Shown here one piece after another: positions 1 through 8,885 of a stretch of 64,000 nucleotides of DNA. The stretch is from Amaurobius ferox. Lineage: Eukaryota > Arthropoda > Arachnida > Araneae > Amaurobiidae. Positions within the stretch are counted from its first letter, which is position 1; every line of letters starts with the position of its first letter. Made by a program: the position numbers and the translations under genes. The DNA is taken from positions 125,395,642-125,459,641 of the forward strand of contig OX578147.1 in NCBI GenBank assembly GCA_951213105.1, in the 5' to 3' direction. The notes below the pieces were generated by a model. It made no database searches and was not told the DNA's origin. It saw nothing but the letters and a program-made list of their open reading frames with translations.

Positions 1-1041
1 GCTGACCCCAGATTTGTAGAGGTAAAATTATGTCTTTTATTAAACAATAACTTGCCAAATATTGCAGGTAATTTCACGTGAGTTTTCTTTTTTAGTCTAG
101 TTACTGTGCAGTACACCTCTTTCTAATCGAACTTTTTTGTTCAAGGAACCATATAAAAATTCAGACTATTTTTTATGAAAATACCACCTAAGCACCTACT
201 AGGAAAAAAACTATATAAAAGGGTTTGACATTTAATTTTAACAAACTTTTACATCAGAAGCATGTGTCTAAGCCCAACTGCTGAAGCTCGAAAAATGAGG
301 TCAACTATGCTGAAGCATCCTATATGATTCTTTATAGACTACATCTGTAATTTATTTACTTTGCTAAATTGATTTTATAATACAAAATTACATACAAAAT
401 AGATATTTAAAATTATACTGTATTTGCCATTTTAATATGGTTGGTACTATTATGTTGAATAGCTGCAAATATAAAACAGAAATTCTAAAAAGGAGAATAT
501 CTTAAAAACAGTTCACACCAACAGAGTAGGAGTGGTTTCATCAACTGCTGCTCATTTCTCTCTTAAAATCTTTTAATATATCTATGAAGGTATTCCATGT
601 ATATTCTGGGATTTTACTTATGAATACATTATCTAGAAAGCGGATTTTTGTATTAAATTGAAGCTGAAGTTTTGTAGAGTAGCACATACTATTGGACGAT
701 TCTCAAAATAAAACACAAGAAATTTGGTCTTTAATAATATAAGAATAAGACAAAAATTTTTAAAACTTTACAGTAAGACCTGGTTATAATAAGTAGCATG
801 GCACCAACTGATTTGCTTGCTGAATATGTTCTAATTGAGAACTATATGTAACTATTATAAATAATAACAATATATAATTACTACTATTTTGCTGTAAAAA
901 TATATACAGCAAACTTTTGATAATTCAGCATGTTTGGGACTTCAGCAGGGCTGGATTATAAGATGTCAAAACAAAACAGTAAAAATATAATTTAAAACAA
1001 AGTAATGGACAAAAGATGATATTTAATTGCATCAAAAATTA
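1..1041. other. AT-rich sequence, no gene seen
   Basis: Probably parvin intron 10 or sequence downstream of the gene. No coding exon, RNA gene or clear repeat was recognised. The parvin terminal exon was looked for on the minus strand here and not found. Confidence 0.5.
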
Positions 1042-1640
1042 CTCAATACTTGATTACACTGTCCAATATGTGAAATAACATCTAAATGATTTTTTAAATT
1101 ATAAGATAAACTACAATGAATAAAAAATTATCGTACAATACTTGATTACACCAGAGTGGTCAAAAGAAACTCATTATGAAATGTCCTGATATTTCCCTAA
1201 AACATTCTCCCTCCCCAATAGCTAGGTATCACAAAAGAAATTTCATTTAATACGGTTATGGTTAAATAATTTTGCTGAAAATTGTTTCATCCATTTTTAA
1301 CCGAAATATAAGATACCACTGCTTTGCACATTGATTTTAAAATCACACATTTTAATTTTATGATGTTAAAAGGGTGCTTTAGAAAATTAAATGCACAGGG
1401 AATCAAGAAAAGAAAAGTCGAAAAACGAAAAAATCATCACAGAAATTTGCAATTTTCCCTGACTGTTGACAGAATTCCCTGATTCTTCCCCGATATTTGA
1501 AGAAGCATCAAATTCCCTGATAATTCCAGATTTTCCAGGTCTGTGGTCACCCTGTTACACTGTCCAGTACGTGAAAAAAACATTTAAATTTATTTTAAAA
1601 TTATAAGGTAAACTTCAATGAACGAAAATCTACATAATGG
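1042..1640. repeat. Tandem ~95-bp pair, second copy split by a MITE
   Basis: A unit with CAATACTTGATTACAC, TGTCCA and an AAATTATAAG stretch occurs at about 1042-1136 and again from about 1137. The second copy is interrupted after TTACAC by the 1152-1554 element and resumes at 1561. The copies differ at several sites, so the duplication is not recent. Confidence 0.6.
1152..1554. mobile_element. Short non-autonomous DNA transposon (MITE-like)
   Basis: The ends CAGAGTGGTC and (reverse complement of the right end) CAGGGTGACC form an imperfect inverted pair. TTACAC occurs directly outside both ends (1146-1151 and 1555-1560) and would be a 6-bp target duplication. The right part holds several AATTCCCTGA-type repeats. 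It has no coding capacity. The superfamily is not determined. Confidence 0.5.
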
Positions 1641-3354
1641 TGACAGCAACCGAATATCTCCAAATGCAGCCGAATGGACCCAAATGCCATTTGATAGGCA
1701 TGCCAAACCATTGGATGCCAGATTAATGGAAGTTTACTGTATAGAGATATAATCGGTAAGGTATCTGCAGGAAACATGAGAATCATAGAGGAGGGCTGTA
1801 AAAGTAATGTGAGATAACACAACACACAATATCCCATATATGTGATATGCACTTCCCCCCCCCCCTAGAAGCCAATATGCATAACCCCCAAGAATAAATT
1901 TTGGTTCAAGCCATTGGTTCAATTACCACATTCTAAAATCTCTTAAATCATATTTTCCTTCCATTGGAAACATGGTTTCCATTCCCTTTCACCAAGATCA
2001 ATTACATGGACTATAATGAATATCTTTGTTTGCAAATCTTCAACATTCATAGCCAAAGGATTGTAATTTATGTACTTTCCTGGTTGTGAGCAGAAAACAT
2101 TCCTTTGTGATGTCTAATGTGAACCTACTAATACTCACTTCTACTTCTACAATAATATCAAATACATAACTTCTACATTGATTCACTACTTCTACATTCA
2201 TCCATAAAATCAAGACTGTTTTTTCTTTTGATTTGATTGTCATATTGTTCGATATTTTATTTAGTTTTACAATTTGCATGCTTGTTTAAATTCAGGAAAT
2301 TATAAATATTACTAGTTAAAAAGAAGTAAATCAGGCTTGAATTAACATTATACCAATAAAATATCATAATTTCCTTGCTAAATGCAAGGTTGTTATGAAT
2401 GGATTCCACCGTATGTATAAAATGCTACAGATTACTACCACATAGACTTTTAATATGTAAAATAATAATTACAGCATGGTTATGCATTTTTTCCTTTAAA
2501 AGGTCAAATACTCTCTGACATAAGTAAAATATCATTAAGAATGATTGTTTTGCAATTTTAAAAGTGTAATATTTTTTATTGGGAAAATGAACATTTAGAT
2601 CACCTTGATGATAAATAAGATAATTTTAACTACATTAAGAATGAAAGCACTTTTGAAAGTAACCAATTTAGGGGGGGGGGGGGATATAGCATAAAAATTA
2701 AATAAAATATGAATGTATATCACAGTGTTTCCAGCAGTATGTAAGAAGATAGCTTCAACCATATTTTCTATGATTATGTCCTCATTAAAGATATCAGAAT
2801 CTATGAACTAATATTTATTTATCTTCAACATGGAATAATAAAATATCTGCAATGGCAGCAAAACTTGTTATGCACACAAATTCGGGAAAGCTCTGTAGAG
2901 GCCAACACACTTAGTTTTATCATAAGTCAGCATCATATTTTTAAAAAAAATATGATCAGGCTGCAAGAAGTTGAGATGGTTCTATAAGTCCATATGGTTC
3001 TGTAAGTCCAAAAATGGTTCTATAAGTCCATACTTATAGAACAAACTTAGGAGGGGGGGGGAGGTCACATTATTATATGTATCCTATGCAAGTGTTGCGT
3101 GGAAATACCACACACCCGGTTTGGGAGCGATAAATACCCATTATGTTCATTAAACATAAAGTTAACAGCTGTCATGATCGTATAGATTTAATCTGAAAAT
3201 TAGTTTTGGAAATGTGGACACCGATTAGATTTAAAATAACAAATAACACTTTTATTTACACAATTAACATTTAAAAACATGAAAAACTTTGGCCTTAAAA
3301 CATGAGCTTAAAAGTTTGCTCCTACAAATTCTCACACAAGGTAAGTTACCATTC
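1641..3354. other. AT-rich sequence with homopolymer runs
   Basis: No gene recognised. There are C or G runs near 1855, 2672 and 3054, and a triple TATAAGTCCA-type repeat at about 2980-3035. The translated frames here do not resemble any protein known to me. Confidence 0.4.
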
Positions 3355-3475
3355 TTAAATTCGAAAAAAATCATAATCACAATTCTTATTACTCTCAAAT
3401 TCTAATACAGTCATAATCACAATTCTTACTATTCTCACATTCTAATACACTCATAATTGCAATTCTCAAATTCTG
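3355..3475. repeat. Tandem repeat, ~50-bp unit, about 2.5 copies
   Basis: The motif TCATAATCACAATTCTTA with an adjoining TCAAATTCTAATACA recurs at about 3369, 3411 and 3450 with small changes. Confidence 0.55.
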
Positions 3476-3599
3476 CTAAAATCTAAACACTTATAAGGTT
3501 AGCTACCCTCTAAATTTCAAAGTATTATAGAGTATAAAATCTCTTCTGAAAATCTTACGTTCAATAAAGCATTTGGCAAAGTAAGGCAAAATTCCTTGT

Positions 3600-4165
3600 A
3601 TGGAGTTATTTATAAAGAGTGGGAAAGAGAGAGAGTTCTGAGTGCTGTAAGTAGTCAAAGGCCTTACCTCTACTCTTGGGCCAATGACCATTCGTGCATT
3701 GTGCAGTCGGGACCCGGGGAGCATTTTCCTCCAGCAAAATTTTTAGTACTTCACCTTATCAAATCTCAAAAAGTACTCTCGACTTTCAAAACCAAAATTG
3801 TCTCTCTCGAAAAATCATCAAGTCGATCTCTCCTCCCTCTCTTTTTCATTCGCTGCAAGGTTTAAGCCCCCCTTAATATTATTGGAAGATATTAGGGTGC
3901 TCATTTTCCAGTGGCTAGCCCCTGACAGAGGGCTTGGTCTGTAGCCCCTGAATTATTACACAGCTGGCTGAGGTCCCATGCTCCTGCATGCCACCTGGGC
4001 TGGGGTGCACCCAGACGCCCGCTCACCACCCGTTGAGCTTTCCTCCACCTTGGAAGTGGCCCCCCACTGGCATGGTGTCTGGCTCCACTGCCCATTTCCG
4101 TTGCAGGTGGCCAAAGGGGAATCTTGTAGAAATTGTGTGAAAATACAGGGACCATCTTTATAGGT
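3600..4165. other. GC-richer island of unknown nature
   Basis: The segment is clearly richer in G+C than its surroundings, most of all from 3900 to 4130, where a CCACCTGGGCTGGGGTGCAC-type run stands out. Both strands hold 60-90 codon open frames that look like base-composition artefacts, with no recognisable domain. A fragment of a foreign or transposable element is the simplest reading. A non-coding exon cannot be excluded. Confidence 0.3.
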
Positions 4166-4707
4166 ATGGTGCCTATGTTAAAATTTCCATGATGTTACAT
4201 TGCATGAGGAAAACCAATGTAACAGCAAGCAATGATATACACCAAAAATATAAAATTTACCAAAACAGCTTGAAAAAGACTTTATAAAGTTCTGGAAATT
4301 TATAACAATTATGATGATGATGAAGCTGGTAATTTTGGAAAAAAAAAAATATCTGATCTCCTTAAATTTACATATATAGTGCCTTCAGTCTATCAGTAAG
4401 TAGGAAAATTGGATATCAAGGAAATCTTTAACGTCAATAATAATGTTTCAACTTATCATATTACATGACTAAGAATGATAGTAGCAGAATCTTGGAATGA
4501 ATACCAAATTGGGGAAAAGATCTTAGCAATTGGTCTTAGATTTTTGTCCTCTTAATGCTTCATCCAAAATCAAAGTTATTTAGTTTCTATTAAAGTTTAA
4601 ACTAGATTGAGTCAACTGACTCCTAAAGTAAAGCACATCTGCAAAGCATATATAAATCAATTATAACATGTTTCTTTACTAAATAATATTTTGTTGATTG
4701 CTTAATA
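4166..4707. other. AT-rich sequence left of the mariner element
   Basis: No gene, repeat or RNA recognised apart from a short GATGATGAT run at about 4312. Confidence 0.4.
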
Positions 4708-6010
4708 CAGAGGCTGTTCGCACATTTTTTAGACGATTTTGGTAAGCGGTAATAAAAAATCGTTTGCTGCAAAAGAATTAATTCCAATTGTACTATGTTT
4801 TTAAAAGTCAAAATTATCGTCTGCGGCTTGAAAGTTTTGTTTTTATTCAAAAATGGCGTTTTTAACAAAACAGTGGTTCGAAGGCTACATTTATGCTCTT
4901 TCCGAAGAGAAATATGCATACTCTGTTATCCAAAAACGATGTGAGAGTCATGGTTTTGTGATATCTAAAGCGTCGATAGGTAATATCGTCAACAGGAAAG
5001 GAAAAAAACGTCAAATTGGAGCCTCAACTGGGACAAAAATTCCAAACAAGTATCCAAGGAAAAAACGGACATCTTCGACTATTGCAAAGGTACGTTGTTT
5101 AATGTTAATAGAAAATCCCCCTAGTCAAAGGACAGTTGCAAAATCATTAAAATGCTCGGTGTCCACTGTAAACAAAATGATAAACGTTGATTTAAATCTT
5201 AAGAAAGTGAAAAAACGCAATGTGCATCGTCTTCTTCCGAATCATATCGCTGAACGCAGGGCACGCTGCAGAATTCTATATGAGAAACACTTATCCAAAG
5301 AAAAATGGAAAACAATTGTCACAATAGATGAATCATGGGTGTGTTTAAATGATTGCAACAAAAAAAGAGCCATTTATTATCATAAAAGGGGAGAAAAAAA
5401 TTTAAGTACATGGTTCAAAGAATCGAAAGAAAGTTTTTCTAAGGGATTCATGATTGTTGCTGGTTTTTCTTATAATGGCAAGTTAAAAATAAAGAGAGTG
5501 GGAAAAAATGTTAAGATTAACTCCAAATACTATCAGGAACATATTTTATCACCAATTTTTCTGAATGAAATACCATCGCTTTACCCACAGTGCCATCAAT
5601 CTGTGAGACTCCATCAGGACAAAGCTAGCAGTCACACATCAAAATCCACTGTAAATTTCCTAAAAGAAATGGAACAAAAAACTGGTATCAAGGCCATACC
5701 CTTCACTGATATCCCTACTAAATCTCCCGATGTATCACTTATGGATTTTTGTGCTTTCGGACTTTTAAAATCTGTATTATCCAAACGTCGTCCCAAAACT
5801 CTTACAGGACTCTGGAAAGCTGTTCAGGAGGAATGGGATAGAATACCTCTTCTGACACTTCAAAAGGCATTATTATCCTGGAAATTGCGGTGTCGAAAGA
5901 TAGTTCAGAATAAGGGATGTCAAATAGAACATTTAAAACACAAGAATTTTATGTAATTTAGTTTTGTGAATACAATATACATCGTCTAAAAAATGTGTGA
6001 ACAGCCTCTG
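4708..6010 (+). mobile_element. Tc1/mariner element of the DD41D (rosa-like) type, near intact
   Basis: The element is 1,303 bp. Its 30-bp terminal inverted repeats begin CAGAGGCTGTTC and end AGACGAT and differ at one base (position 13, G in the left copy, A in the right). The TA target duplication is present at 4706-4707 and 6011-6012. It holds one uninterrupted transposase frame. Intact ends, intact TA and an open frame point to recent insertion. Confidence 0.95.
4853..5956 (+). CDS. DD41D mariner transposase
   Basis: A 367-residue transposase for cut-and-paste movement of the surrounding element. Residues 13-50 and about 72-110 read as the paired-like helix-turn-helix segments that bind the inverted repeats, and basic clusters (GKKRQ, YPRKKR) lie between. 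The catalytic triad is visible: D159 in VTIDESW, D256 in LHQDKASSH and D298 in SPDVSLMDF. There are 41 residues between the second and third Asp, so this is a DD41D member rather than classical mariner (DD34D) or Tc1 (DD34E). The third motif departs from the usual PDLAPSDY, and HQDK replaces the common DNA(P/R). The ATG at 4853 is the first in frame and lies 145 bp inside the left end. The stop is 54 bp before the right end. Length and motif order are normal for the superfamily, and no stop or frameshift is present. Confidence 0.93.
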   Translation: MAFLTKQWFEGYIYALSEEKYAYSVIQKRCESHGFVISKASIGNIVNRKGKKRQIGASTGTKIPNKYPRKKRTSSTIAKVRCLMLIENPPSQRTVAKSLKCSVSTVNKMINVDLNLKKVKKRNVHRLLPNHIAERRARCRILYEKHLSKEKWKTIVTIDESWVCLNDCNKKRAIYYHKRGEKNLSTWFKESKESFSKGFMIVAGFSYNGKLKIKRVGKNVKINSKYYQEHILSPIFLNEIPSLYPQCHQSVRLHQDKASSHTSKSTVNFLKEMEQKTGIKAIPFTDIPTKSPDVSLMDFCAFGLLKSVLSKRRPKTLTGLWKAVQEEWDRIPLLTLQKALLSWKLRCRKIVQNKGCQIEHLKHKNFM

Positions 6011-6471
6011 TATTTGATAGCAGGGTAAAGTAAAAATTTTGAAATCAGTTATTTCAATATCTCAAGTCAACTTAATTGTTTTTGTAAATTTGGCCACATT
6101 TTCTGTATACTTGGGGAAGATAATGTGGTCATATTTTTCAATTTGGCAGCATTCTCTAAAAGGTTGTAACATTTATTGCAAAGTGTTAAAGATAGGCAGA
6201 CGTAGAGAGGGTATTTTCTTGTATGGAATTATATATACATTACATTGGCAGAAAACAAAAGAATACTAATTTTAACAAATGTATAATCACAATCGACGAA
6301 ACAATGCCAAAATAACAAAAATAGCATTTAAAAAATATCGAAATTAAATTGCTTTATTATAAATCCTAAAATATAGATATACTAAACTTCGTAGTTTTAA
6401 TAAGTGGTTGTCCTTCAATAAGAAGTATTACTGGACATAGCCTTGGAACAATGTCCGATAATTTTTTTTTT

Positions 6472-7178
6472 AAGTATTTAAAATTATTTTAATTAACTTC
6501 AAACTACATTTCACATATCAAAACATTAAATGACAACAATGGTTCAACATGGTTAGTGTGCGAAAGTTTTTAATAAAATCATTTTCCCCATATACTTAGC
6601 ATGTAAAGCTTTGACTTCAATTGTCTGAGTCCACAGATCAAATTTTGAAATTCGAGTTTGTCATTACCTTAACTTGGTGAATTTTTTAACTTGGTGAATT
6701 TTATGTTCCAAATTTTATTTAAATTACGCAAATAGTCACTGAGAAACAGTATCAGCATCCATTACCTTTTCTAGTAAAGAAGGTGATGCAGTAACAAAAA
6801 AATATTTGAGTCGATGTCAAGGAAGTTCCACTCGTACCTTGCTCTGCTTCAATAATAACTAAAATATTTTGTTCCTCAATGTTGATATTAAATACGCTTT
6901 ACCATATGTCACATGATCTGTTTTAAGTATTTAAAATCATTTTAATTAACTGCCAATGATATTTCATGCCTCAAAACATTAAACGGCAACAATGATGTAT
7001 TTCTAGATATAGTGGGTGAAAGTTATAAAAATAATCTGCTTATAGTCTTAACATGGTAGTCTTTGACCTCAAGTATCTCAGTTCACAGATTGAATTTTAA
7101 AATTTTGGCTACATAATGACCTGTAATTTTGTGAAATTTATAATGCTCCAAATTTCACACAAATTGGTCGTTGTCGAG
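6472..7178. repeat. Diverged direct repeat pair, offset about 454 bp
   Basis: AAGTATTTAAAATTATTTT at about 6472 recurs as AAGTATTTAAAATCATTTT at about 6926. Downstream both copies share CAAAACATTAAA, GACTTCAATTGTCTGAGTCC-like and TTTTGTGAATTTTAT-like blocks for about 250 bp. The second copy is cut at its end by the 7186-7805 insertion and resumes after it (AACATCAATACCAGGAA against AGTATCAGCATCCA). Confidence 0.6.
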
Positions 7179-7185
7179 AAACAAC

Positions 7186-7805
7186 CAAGGCCGTAACCAG
7201 AAACGAAATCCAAGAAGGGCTGGAGTGAATTACAACGGGGGCTCAACAGCACTGAAGGAGGGGCTCGATAGAAGATTTTTGCAGAAGGGAAGGGGGAATA
7301 GGATAGTTGGAGAAACAATAAAATAATAAATTTGAGTTTTTAAATAAATCGTTGTATTAAAAAAGTATTTTAATTATAACTAAATACAGTATCTCACATA
7401 ATATTAATTCTAACTACTTATCAGGTATAACATGGTAATATATAACTCTATATAACTAATTTCTAGAGTAATACATTCTAAAGTAATACATTATCAGTTG
7501 ATAATACATAACTCTAGAATGTCTAACTATAAAACTTTAATTTTGAAACTTCATTGAATATTTTAAAATTAAATATGTAAAAATAAATTTATGATCATCA
7601 ATATAACCAGAAATTCAGCCACTAAAAATTCTTCTTTTTGTTTTATACAAAACGAAGTAATTTACAAAAAAAAATTCTGAAAAAACAGTTTTTCGTGTAA
7701 ATTTTGGATGACATGTTGTATGAAATTTCATACCACTGCTAAAATTTAAATATTTTTATCAAGGGGGTTGGGGGGCTCAGCCTCCCCTGCCTGGCTACGA
7801 CCCTG
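7186..7805. mobile_element. hAT-type MITE, 620 bp
   Basis: The ends CAAGGCCGTAACCAG and (reverse complement of the right end) CAGGGTCGTAGCCAGGC form imperfect inverted repeats. GAAACAAC stands directly outside both ends (7178-7185 and 7806-7813), an exact 8-bp target duplication as made by hAT transposases. Subterminal G/C-rich blocks flank an AT-rich centre. It has no coding capacity. Confidence 0.8.
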
Positions 7806-8399
7806 GAAACAACATCAATACCAGGAACATATTTAAGTTGATGAAAAGAAATAATTCTGTTCATACCTCGCTGCATTTCAATTATATGTTTAGAAAACCA
7901 TATTTTGTAAAACATTCACACTCTTCTTTCTTTGACTTTATTTTTTTTTTTATAATTGACTTTTTATCTAAATAATAAAAAATCTGAGCGAAGCACAAGT
8001 CCAACATTTTAAAAAATTAGCACTTGATATATTTCTTCAATACTCAACTGTGTTTGGAGAGCTAAAAAATTGACTGCAGTGTGGTTCAACTTGACTTTCT
8101 CGTACTTTATCATACTCTCATCTACGTTTAAGTAACTTGCAATCTTTTTTTTTTCTGCGAATTTTGCAAGAAAAATTTTGAAAAATCTGTATTGTTGGTG
8201 CAAATGATCACAATTATAGCACATTACCCTTCATTTAAAAGAGCTTGAAAACCTCTTTTGATTGATACCAAGTTTGACAATGTACCCCTTCGGACATGGC
8301 TATTTTTCACTACAATGATTGAAACTGTTAAGTTTTGTAATCATTGTACCACAAAAAAACCCTTTTTTATACATAATCATGTTAAATGCTGTTCTATGC

Positions 8400-8692
8400 T
8401 GCTATGTTACGAAAATATAAAATTTTGAATTCCTGAATTTAAAAAAATTCTATATAGTTCTAGATTTAACTATAACAAAACCGGATATAAAGTTTTATGA
8501 GCATCCATTAATATTTGTGGTAGCTATTGTGTGCACAAGAAATCACAGACAGATAGAGATCAATCTAAAAATAGTCAAACCGTGTTCAGGAGGTGCTAAA
8601 ACATATATTGGCATCAAAATTTCGAAATAAAAAATTCTTGTGAAAACAATACTTTCTCTACACTATATTCTACAGTAAGAGAAAGTAAAAAA
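8400..8692 (+). repeat. Interspersed repeat with hairpin end
   Basis: It ends in a stem-loop (TACTTTCTCT and AGAGAAAGTA around an A+T loop) followed by an A run. The middle holds CACAGACAGA. A diverged relative at about 40560-40832 has the same order of motifs and ends with CTTTCCTTATA/TATAAGGAAAG. It is probably a 3' fragment of a retroelement. It lies 18 bp from the donor of parvin exon 10. Confidence 0.45.
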
Positions 8693-8710
8693 AAAACAGT
8701 TTAACAATAC

Positions 8711-8885
8711 CTTCAGGTCTTGCTTTAGGCTTTGGTAGACCGGCATCCATCATGAGTTCAAAAGCAAGTGCAACATTATGAACTTTTTGGTCAAAAGTTG
8801 TTGGCGTCAAGTTGAAGGAGTACAATGGCACGAAATAACCCTCCAACAGTCCCATCAGAAGAGTCAGGTATAAACCATCATGAAA
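8711..8885 (-). CDS. parvin: Parvin coding exon 10 (CH2; last exon in the window)
   Basis: Encodes FHDGLYLTLLMGLLEGYFVP through MMDAGLPKPKARPE plus one base. The acceptor is CTTTCCAG|TTTCAT and the donor CTGAAG|GTATTG. The carried-over G predicts that the missing terminal exon starts by completing a D codon, as in the family's usual PEDIVN ending. Confidence 0.95.

Noticed and set aside
7890..7940. Minus-strand FTKY reading as the missing parvin terminal exon
   Set aside because: The four residues match the family end by chance. Upstream residues in that frame do not match, and no acceptor with the right phase precedes it.
8009..8224. 71-codon minus-strand frame near parvin exon 10
   Set aside because: No similarity to the parvin C-terminus or any known domain, and the composition is that of AT-rich non-coding DNA.
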